From Eonycteris spelaea (taxonomy: Eukaryota; Chordata; Mammalia; Chiroptera; Pteropodidae), in assembly GCA_003508835.1 (NCBI GenBank), contig PUFA01000034.1:9202501-9266500 (forward strand): a DNA stretch of 64,000 bases, in the 5' to 3' direction. Below are positions 55,371 through 64,000 of the stretch, piece after piece (positions within the stretch are counted from its first letter, which is position 1; each line of letters starts with the position of its first letter). Under the pieces are notes generated by a model. The model was given only the letters and a program-made list of their open reading frames with translations, did no database searches and was not told where the DNA came from. The position numbers and the translations under genes are program-made.

Positions 55371-55899
55371 TGGTCTTTGGGGCCGTCTCGCTGGAACGGC
55401 CGCCATTCAAGGGCAATCGCTACCGTTTTTAAAATCAGAGTATTCTCCCAGCGGGAGCTGTGCAGTGTGGAAAACATACGCACCTCCGAGGCTGAAGCCT
55501 AATTTAATTTAGGGTTGTCAAGGATGATGCAGAGTCAGTCTCTCCAGCGCCTCTCGCTCCATTTCCAGATGAGCCCTGGAGGGCGAGAGGGGCCCAGAGA
55601 AAGGAGAGTGAACTGTGTGTAGTTCGAAGAGAAGTTTAGAAACCTCGAAAAAATCCCCTCTGTCGTCTGGACGCCCCGCTTGTAAAATAGAACGAATGTT
55701 GATAAAGGGCTTTGAGCGCCCTGGCCAAGGAGGGGCGTTGGGTGCCCTGATCAGGGGGCGCGCTCTCTCTTTCTTTCGGGCCTGGCGGGCGTTGCTGAGA
55801 CCAGCTTTCCGGGGCACATCTTTCTGCTTGTCGGACACTAGGACACAGAGGAGAGGCCAGAAGCACCCTCGTTCTTCTCTCTAGGGTCTTGCGCCTTCT

Positions 55900-56370
55900 C
55901 CTACATGCCCGGCGTTACCTTGTCCACTTTCCCCTGTCCCTCGTCCAAACCAAGAGCAACGCTGCGTGCGGACCGGGTGCGCTCAGGCCCATGCGCCCCT
56001 GCTGGGTCCTTCCTTGCAACTTCTTAGCGGGTGGATGGAGAGGGTTGGGCGATCAGAGATCACCTCGCCCCCACCCGCCTCGCGCGCCCCCAGCCGCCCA
56101 GCCCCCGGCCGGCACTAAGATCCGAACAGGCGCAGCCGAGAAGCCAAGGCCCGGTTGCGGCATCGGGGACTGTGGGCACGGCCCGCGCTGCGGCCACTCA
56201 ATGGGCTCCTCTGTTCCTCCCCAGCGCGGCGGAGAGCGGGCCCGCGGGCGCCGCCACAATGGGCCGGCCCCCACTCCTGCGCCCTGCGCCAAGGCGCTGC
56301 GCCACCCCTCCCCTGCGCGAAGGCCGGCTCGCAGCTTAGCTCGCCGGGCTGCAGCCGACTCAATCGCCTC
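55900..56370. promoter_or_regulatory. Intragenic CpG island in PAX3 intron 4
   Basis: A CpG-dense block flanked by AT-richer DNA. Frames on both strands here are GC artefacts without domains. It might be an internal promoter or a Polycomb-type island. Confidence 0.55.
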
Positions 56371-56536
56371 CTTTATGTCCTACTCACTTTCATCTAGACA
56401 CAGCCCGCCCCTCCTCTTTTTTTTTTTCTCCCTTGCCTGAGGCTCACATTAGTGAAATTTCTGCAACCTCCCCCCATTTTTTTTCTTATTTTAAAGAAAG
56501 CCCTTAACACAAAAGCAGTGACTAATCAATAGAAAC

Positions 56537-56618
56537 TGCTCTTCATCTCTCCTCCTCCTCCTCTCTCCTCCTCCTCTCCTCCTCCTCCTCCTCCTCCCTC
56601 TTCCTCCTCCTCTCCTCC
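56537..56618. repeat. Polypyrimidine (CTC)n-rich tract
   Basis: About 80 bases of almost pure C/T with repeated CTC/CCT units directly after the intron 4 CpG island. The Arg/Glu/Gly-rich minus frames come from this tract. Confidence 0.85.
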
Positions 56619-56639
56619 AGCGGGGTGACGCTTTTCCTG

Positions 56640-58080
56640 TTTGTGAGTTTTGGGAAACATTTTTGCTTTGTGCTGTAATGGAATTAGAGGACAGATGAGG
56701 ACTGTAAATGGACACGCGACAGCAAGACTCTCGCTTAAATATTTAGATGCAACGTTACAATTACTGACTTGTTGCAGCAACTTTGAAGTGGCGGCTCGAG
56801 GGTGCAGGGGGAGAGAGGCCAGATCGCCAAACTGATGTTTTGATTGGGGCTGGAGAGACACGTCCGCAGGACTTTTCCCGCTTCCGAAATCACCAGTGAG
56901 CGTGGGAGGGTTCCAACAATTTCAAAGGTTGAGCTAGGAGACCCCAAGCACAAGTCGGTTGGCGCTTATACTCCTTTGATATCTTCCCCTCGCTTTTTGA
57001 CATTTACGAACAACAGTGTTGGTTTTTTTGATTCGAGAAAGTCAAAGTGAGAAAAGTTTTGCTCGAGTCCCCGTTCTGTTTGTAAACTTGCGAGCTTTTC
57101 TGAAATTAAGGAGGACGACGTCAGCTTTCTAGCGGGGCATAGATAAAGCAATTAAAAACGCAGAAGAGGTTTAAAGGTCCTTGAAGTATTTCATTTCCAG
57201 TGGAATTATGAAAAGAGCACTTTATCAGGAACGGGAGCGCCACTGAAATCCGGGGACCGGAAGGCCGTTTCTTCCCCCGAGTTAGCAGGCAAGGACATTT
57301 TGGCGCGAGGCAAGGGGGTGGGGAACGAACTCTCACAGATGAAAATCATGGGGTATAAGATCTGAAGTTTGTGGCATCGGGACCTTGGTTGAAGTGGACA
57401 GCCCACTCTCCAAGTCTATTTGTCAGAATCACAAATTCGACCCGTGTCGTATAAGTCTTTCGGGTCCATTTCAGAGTTCCCCAAGTCCTTGCGACACTCA
57501 ACGATACATTAGAAAATGTATCAGAAACATCGAACGTGAATTAAATTAGAACACCCGCTGCGTTCTTTTTAAGGACGTAACGGTAGCGATTTTCCCATTG
57601 GCAGAGTTCGGAGGCAGGTTTTTCTTTTTCGCGCGTTTGTTTTGTTGGGTTGACTGCTGTATGTTTACTTTCTAGCCTTATTGAAAGCATGCAGATTTTC
57701 TAATTAATGCTTGAAATCGTATGTTTATTTGGGGGCTTGATTTGATTGTCGATAGCACCGGAACGGGGACGAAGGGGCTTCAAGTGCGTAATAATTACTG
57801 AAGGGTCATTTAAGAGTCCCCAGGGCAGCGCAATAAATCCCACGCGGGCGGTGAGGCGGAACCAGCCAGTGCGCCTGGGTTCGGGAGGGTGCACTATGTG
57901 GAAATGGGTGGATAGGAGCGTTGCCACCCAACCCAGTGTCAACGTCTTCGAATACCTATATTTCGAGGACAAAAACAAAAACAAAAATCCTTCCTAACAG
58001 CGAGGTTAAATGTTTTAAGTTGTACGTAAGTTAATAGCCAGTGAAAATTAAAAAAAAAAAAAAAAAGCCGCGACAGCGAC
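56640..58080. other. Intron 4 sequence with homeodomain-type words, no gene seen
   Basis: Contains 'ctaattaatgcttgaaatc' near 57700, a 'gcgtaataattactga' word near 57786 and a 17-base A-run near 58050. The text looks single-copy, and parts may be conserved regulatory DNA. Confidence 0.35.
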
Positions 58081-58179
58081 AAACCTACAAAGGATGTAAG
58101 AGAGTTGGTGCAGGGGTGGAGCGGAGAAGGTTCTGTTGGGGGGGGGGGTTCTACCGCAGGTAACTTATTTCTGAGGGTA

Positions 58180-58560
58180 AATACAGATTAAAGCATCATT
58201 AAGAATGTAGATATAGAACTAACAAGACACTAAAAGGCAATTAAGTAGTCAGTTGAATGCCTTATCTCTCTGGCTGCTCTGAGGTGGTTTTACAACTAGG
58301 AATTAAAGTCTGAAAAGGAAGTTTTCAGCAGCTCTGGCCAAATATTGATTAAGTAGCTGTTTGCTGATGCCATTGTTACACATCGAAAGGCCAGGATCGC
58401 GGCCCCTCCGCGGCCATCTTCCTTTGTGAGAAGTTCTTACCCACTGAGATCAAAGCGGGATGGTTGAAACTTATCTGTCTTGGAAAAGCCTCCTTTTCCT
58501 ACGAAACCTCTAAGAAGGATTGACCAAATTCGCTTTAGAAACTAGGACCTGAAACCAGTT
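58180..58560. promoter_or_regulatory. Candidate conserved element in PAX3 intron 4
   Basis: Repeat-free block with two copies of ATTAAGTAG (58240-58248 and 58348-58356), a SOX word CCATTGTT at 58370-58377 and a GGCCATCTT (YY1-like) word near 58413. The compact mixture of motifs looks like developmental enhancer DNA; conservation is untested. Confidence 0.4.
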
Positions 58561-59331
58561 ACATGTTGTGGGGTTGAAGAGAAGAAATAATGGAGTGTTT
58601 TTAATGATCCTTAAGTGATTTCTTGTTTAGAACTTGGGCTGAGATGGTGAACCTATCATCCTATAAATTCTCATTTTTGGAGGGGGCGGGAGGAGAGAGG
58701 TGGAAGGAGACACGCAAGCCAGTATCTGCCTGTCGCTAATTTCTGAATATGGGAGTTTCACTGAAGTTGCTTTCCAAGCTGGAACGATGTAAAAGAAAGA
58801 TGTCAGGTTTTTTATGTAAAACTAGGTAGGGACTAATTAAATACACAAGAACCTGGGAGGTGAATTGACTGCTTTTCTCTAGATGTGTTTCCATAGTTTT
58901 TGTGTTTATAGATGGTTAGATGAGTCTCATGTATATTTTTTAACTTCTTAGAATGAAGGAGTAGATATGTGTTTGTGTGTATAGTGTGTGCATCATTAGA
59001 GTTTAATTATAAGTCAGTCCCTATGAATTATGATGGTAGTAAACTTACCCAGTTGCACAAAATAAAGGTTTATTAGTCCCATGGATTACACCTTCTAGCG
59101 TCATCAGAATTTGAGGTAAAGGCACAGCCTCCCTAATCATACTCAGCACTGCCATTGAATACTAGGGAAAATATATCCCCAAATAATTTTATGACTATTT
59201 TTGCTGTTGATTTTTAGATGAGCTAGTAGGCTTTTCCCCCTTTGGTTTAAGAATTCAATGTATTTTAATAGATTATTATTATTATATTATATTATTTATT
59301 ATTATTAGGAGAGGTATAATTCTTGCAAGGG

Positions 59332-59332
<1 letters not shown>

Positions 59333-59361
<29 letters not shown>
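59333..59361. repeat. Poly-T run (29 T)
   Basis: Homopolymer directly after an ATT-rich stretch; it could be the reverse-strand tail of a decayed retroinsertion, but no body is recognisable. Confidence 0.9.
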
Positions 59362-59365
<4 letters not shown>

Positions 59366-60006
59366 AATAGCATCTCTGGGCTTAATTTGCAAATTCCAGT
59401 GAGCCACTCTAAGTGAGGTTGTGAAATTTATGCCAGATTCAGGCTTTGGATATTCAACTGTGCATCGTGGATCTGCCTGTGTGCGGGATTTTCTGAACCC
59501 CTTTCTCTGACTGTGCTCATGTCGGTACTAAATAATTCTTCCTAAGGCTTTATTTTCATTTTATTTTAATTTCTAGTCTTTTTTTTTTTTGGTTCACTCT
59601 TTAATGAGATGAATCTTTGACACACAGCAGTCAGATCATTAGCAGATACATTTTACTATTACCTCCCAATTAATAATCTACCTATGCTCAAAAGTTTTTT
59701 GATATAGTCTGGATCACGGTGTAGAACAATTGTCTGAAATATATTAAGCTGAAAGTATGAGTCAGCTTAGACCCGTTACAGTCAGTTACCTTGCCCTGGG
59801 TCCAGATGCAGCATGAGGTCGGTCATTGTTGCATATTCACATGTCCATGTATATTTCATATACATATGCAGTTAAAGTAACTTTTCTCCCTTGGGTGTGT
59901 CACGCTGTGTGTGCACGCATATATTGCCAAGGGGATTGCAGTGTTGAGCTGCAAGTTGGGCCTGATTTCACTGCCAAGGCAGAATGACTGGCTCAAGAAC
60001 TGGCTT

Positions 60007-60078
60007 GTGTTAATTTGTAGATCGTCAATAAAGATGGGAAAAAATAAATAAAACTTTGATATCATTGTTAAAAAAAAA
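60007..60078 (+). mobile_element. Very short retroinsertion (mRNA or LINE 3' end) with 12-bp duplication
   Basis: Seventy-two bases lie between two exact copies of AAGAACTGGCTT (59995-60006 and 60079-60090). The insert ends in an A-run and contains three overlapping or nearby AATAAA words (60027, 60043, 60047). This is the structure of an L1-mediated insertion of a 3' transcript end. The source transcript is not recognised. Confidence 0.75.
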
Positions 60079-61851
60079 AAGAACTGGCTTCCTTTAGCTG
60101 GAGAACAGTGATCAGAGACAGCGAAAGGGAATTTTCGAAGTCACATTGTCTTGGAAGCTGCACACCAAAGTGGAGACAGGGGACCATCTTCTACTCTGTT
60201 GGGACAGATTTTCTTGCCCCTTCATGCCAGTCTCTGGTAGAGAGTGGCACTGCTCAGCGTTCAGCTGCACCTTGCAGTGTTGGGCCCAACACTGAGCTCC
60301 AACGGCACTGAGCTTTTGCTGGAATCAGGACCTCTTTCCTGTAAGAAAGCTTCTCATCATATTATCTGTGTTAGGATTATGCTCCCAAATGAACAGAAAA
60401 TCTATCATTTCCAGTTTGTAATTGGAACATGCTCAGTTTTCAAAATGCTCATTAACATTTTAAAATGTCTATTCAAAAGAGATGGGCTAGAAACTTCACC
60501 GTGGTCCACGGGAGATATGGAACCATGAGAAGTATTTGTTCAAGACTTAAGAAATAATAAGTTTTATGAATTCTCACCTTCAGTGTTTGTTTTCCTCTTT
60601 TCTGATAAAAACTAAGAAAAGACTAACAGATAATTTCTGTTATGGAAGAGGCCACTTCCCTTTAAAGGAAGAAATTATATTTTAATAAAGGGCAATAGTG
60701 TAAAATTTGGAATTTGAATGGATCACGCTTCTCCCAGAACGGACGATCTTGAGAAACAGTTTTGACTTTGCACATTGCATATGGCAAAGTTTGTGGCATT
60801 TAATTTTTTGTTGCAGGATTTTAAATAAACAATGACAATGAAAAGTCTCTTCCCTTTGGAGTGAAGCCACTTGATCAAAACAATCTGAGTTTTTATATCC
60901 TTTCATAGTGCAGTGATTGGGAAATGAATCTTTCCCAACACAAAGAATTAGAACTCATAACAGGGAATAACACACTAGCTGCATATTTGTCTCTTTAAAT
61001 CCATTCAGTGTTTTCTTGACTCTTAACGTATTTTTATTTGGCCAGATTTACTGCATCTATAATAGTATCTTAATATCAGCTCTCAATTCTAGGAGCCAAT
61101 TTCCCACTCGTCCCGGATCTAATTCCAGTGGATTCCATTTTGAAATAGCTGATCAAAATGCTTTGTGACAAGGATGGGAGACTCTTCTTGGCTGACTAAT
61201 ATGGGATTAAGGGAGAGGAAATGATACTGATTTTCAGCACTTAAAAATTTTCCAGAGTTATGTTGAGACCTCAAATAGTTTAGTTATATGGAGGCTTAAA
61301 TGTAAACTTTCAAAATTTTTGTAATTGGATGGTAGGCATGTTTTTGGAAACAACTGCAGAAATAAATGTACTTGGCCTCTCGTCATTAGATGGAAACAAT
61401 AAGAAAGTTAGGGTAAGCCAGTTAAGAAAGGAAAGTTAATTGCTGTGCAATTTATATTGCAACATGGAATTGATTTAGTTTTTGCATACTTTCAGAACAA
61501 ATGCTTATATGGTCACATACAAATTTGCATTTTAACAGAAAGCCTACATTTGTAGGCTTGTGACTTTTTCAGGTAAACAGATACATTAAAGGCACAGCCA
61601 CCATAGCCCTCTTATCTTATTATTTTTTTGGCAAACCCTAGTGTAAGGCGTAACTTAATCAACAGGCATGTGAGCATTGTATGGTGGTATTAATATTTTC
61701 CTTGTTTCCTATATAAGATGTATCTTTTTAAAAACATTTTATTCTTGAATAATTAAGGACTCATAGAGTCTGCCTTCAAACATATAGTTTAAAATTCTCC
61801 CAATATTCAAATATGTTATCATGATTAAACAAATCTTGGCCAAAGGTGCAT

Positions 61852-61854
<3 letters not shown>

Positions 61855-61891
<37 letters not shown>
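61855..61891. repeat. (TG)n microsatellite
   Basis: About 18 TG units in PAX3 intron 4. Confidence 0.95.
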
Positions 61892-61892
<1 letters not shown>

Positions 61893-62159
61893 AATTACCA
61901 TAGTCGAGCTTAACCTGAACTAAAGAAAATTAATTGGTCTAATTCATTTTATTAAAAGAAAGGCAACAGGTTTCTTCTTTCTGAATTCCCACTTGGACAG
62001 TTTCCTGATTGAGGTTCACTAAATCAATTGAGTATTCCTTGTCTTCTCTGACTTAGGCACACCCCAAAATCTTTTTCCATGTCTTTGTTTGCCTTTTAAG
62101 AGCTCAGTGCCCCAGGTAAAAGTGGCCTCTTATGGCATCATTAATTTTGCTCTACAATG

Positions 62160-62290
62160 GAGACCAAGCGCATTTCAGGTGTGACCCCTTGAACTTCAGT
62201 TTCGACATCTATAAGATGGGACATATCATACCAACTTTCCAGAGTGACATGAGAATAAAATGAGAAGATGCAAGTTATGTGTAAATTACA
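62160..62290 (+). repeat. Probable MIR remnant
   Basis: 'gtgaccccttgaacttcagt', 'atctataagatgggacat' and 'gagaataaaatgagaagatg' follow the MIR order weakly. Confidence 0.5.
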
Positions 62291-64000
62291 CCTATCACAG
62301 GAAAACTCAATATCTTGGGGAAAAATAACCTCTGAATATGCAGAAAGTGACCAGTCTACTGGCAGATGGGCTCTGCCCAAGGGCAGATAAAAGCTTAATT
62401 CAGGGCTTAGGAGCAACAATGAAGACTAATGCGCGCGCCCCCCCACCCCCCACACACAGAGTCCACTTTTACTAAATCAAAAAATTTGAGTTTATAAGCA
62501 ACTATTGAATGTAATGGATTTTATTGATCTAAAATATATGAAAAATAATAAAATTCTAAAACCATTCACTGAGTTGTCAAAAGATGTTTCTTAATTACGT
62601 TTTCTCCTAGTTTTATAAAGATTACTTTTCTCCCTTAGATGAACTTGGCTTTTTAAAATGCCTTCAAATCACACTTTTGTTTCTTTTTCTTCTTTTTTTT
62701 TGTCGCACAAGTTCTTTATGCTAAATTAGAGCTTGACAAACAAGTTGCTTTATGAGAGTAGGTCTCATGTATACATTCTTGCTCCTGAAATCCTACCACA
62801 GTCCCTCGTTTTGTGGAATTTGGGGGTATAATTTCTCATTTCGTCTCTTCTTCAGCCTCCTTCATTGTTCTAATACGTCCTTATCGGTCCACGCATGAGA
62901 CTGCATGCATTCTTTCTTTGTGCATGATTCTTCTTAATCCCTCGCCTTTAAAATTTGAGTTCAGAAACAAACGGTAAGGAAACTTTCCCATTTGTTAAGC
63001 TGGAGGATACAGTTCAGTGGAACTTTCTATTTGATTTTTCTCTATCCAGTCTCAGACGCTTTCTGGATTATTGGGGGATGCCGTGGGGGTGCAAGAGGGC
63101 CGTCTGGCTTGTAAGGTTTTTGGGGGCTGCGGCCCTGTTCCTCCTGCTGGAGCAGCCACTGGAGAGAGGGAGGTTGTTTCTTATCCCCGCATGCACTGGT
63201 CTGACCCGTCTCCGAAACAGGTCAGGCCGGGGCACAGCCAGTTTATGCAGCTGTTGTGGCTTAGGTGTCGTAGCAGGCGGCCCGGCTCCTTGGCCAGCGG
63301 CCCCCAGTGAACTGATGAAAATTCGCTGGCGAGCCCTGGGGCCTTCCTGCTGGACCGAGCTGGCCCCCCCAAAGGCTTTTAGGTGCAAGGGGGTTCCTGG
63401 ATTATGGGGGCCAAGTCTCAGCCTCAAAAGGGAGGTGTTCCCTCTTCCGAGGATTCCACTCTCGTGGATAGGAACACTCCAGTGAAACGTAGGCTTTGTC
63501 GGACTTTGTTTTAAACCATCAGATTTCTTTTTGCCTGGGCAAAACATCCACTTTGTGCATAATTCACAAGCTATAAGAAGACGTACAGGGACAAGTTTTC
63601 TTCCCGCCTGTGTCCCTCATTATCTTGGCTATTTTAAATAGCCAAGCAGTTTAAACAAGCAAAACAAGCAATTGCATCCATAAACAAGAAATTACATCTC
63701 TCTCTCTCTCCTTAAAACATATCATCTCTTCCCATTTTGCACAGATGGTAGCCTACCGTGGAAACTATTTTGCGCCTCGCTTTTTAAATTCTACTTTAGG
63801 ATGTCTCTAGAATACATCTCAGCGATTGCTCTGCACCCAGGTCTCATGGTCTCCTCAGCCTCTGTGCAGAGCTGCATAATATTCCATTGTCCTGGCAAAT
63901 GACGATTGACTTAACGCCCGTTGTTTCCAGTCTAACAGGACCATTTGGCACACGTGTTGAGTTTATTTGTGAAATAATTCCGCCGTGGCAGGGACAAAGG

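Larger units (their letters stand above)
60100..64000. other. AT-rich PAX3 intron 4 sequence, no gene seen
   Basis: Contains a (TG)n run at 61855-61891, a probable MIR remnant at 62160-62290, a C-rich run at 62432-62450 and a more GC-rich segment at 63060-63440 with overlapping frames on both strands (63068-63547 minus, 62955-63485 plus) that show no recognisable domain. Confidence 0.45.

Noticed and set aside
56491..56861. Arg/Glu/Gly-rich minus frames
   Set aside because: Complement of the polypyrimidine tract; no protein evidence.

Overview
The window is nuclear genomic DNA from a placental mammal. It carries the 5' part of PAX3, with coding exons 1-4 on the + strand between 48947 and 53286. 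About 20 kb upstream, on the same strand, lies an intronless RING-finger/two-transmembrane gene (27839-28873) that best fits RNF228. This is the arrangement expected next to PAX3 at the region syntenic with human 2q36. The interspersed repeats are old mammalian families (MIR, L2, MER5, MER20) plus L1 tails. I saw no primate Alu, rodent B1/B2 or ruminant BovB. That is compatible with a laurasiatherian-type mammal, but I cannot name the species.

Layout. Bases 1-27.2 kb are AT-rich intergenic DNA with many decayed repeats, including a 5'-truncated L1 with target-site duplications at 15.1-16.7 kb, and no gene I can support. From 27.2 to 29.6 kb there is a strong CpG island holding the RNF228-like gene. 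Its reading frame is broken at several points although the RING and both membrane segments are intact in sense. From 29.7 to 39.9 kb the DNA is intergenic again, with MIR/L1 repeats, microsatellites and an orphan CpG island at about 35.1-36.25 kb. From 40 to 48 kb lies the PAX3 upstream regulatory domain: CpG-rich blocks alternate with AT-rich, homeodomain-motif-rich islands at 41.6, 42.6, 44.4 and 47.4 kb. The PAX3 promoter (two CCAAT boxes and a TATA-like box) is at 48.44-48.54 kb, followed by a 5' leader without any upstream ATG.

PAX3 exons 1-4 encode the N-terminus, the whole paired domain and the octapeptide. All splice sites are canonical, and exon sizes of 85 (coding), 236, 130 and 135 bp match the known gene. 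The homeodomain exon (exon 5) is not in the window, so everything from 53287 to the end is the start of the large intron 4. That intron contains a SOX-motif cluster at 55.05-55.37 kb, a CpG island at 55.9-56.4 kb, a conserved-looking block at 58.2-58.5 kb, and a very short retroinsertion with a perfect 12-bp duplication at 60.0 kb.

Functionally, PAX3 is the neural-crest and muscle-progenitor paired/homeodomain regulator. The surrounding non-coding DNA looks like the CpG-rich, enhancer-dense landscape typical of such a gene. I found no evidence of an unknown multi-gene system. The most unusual items are the frame-broken RING gene, the SOX-site cluster, the homeodomain-motif islands and the tandem splice acceptor at PAX3 exon 3.
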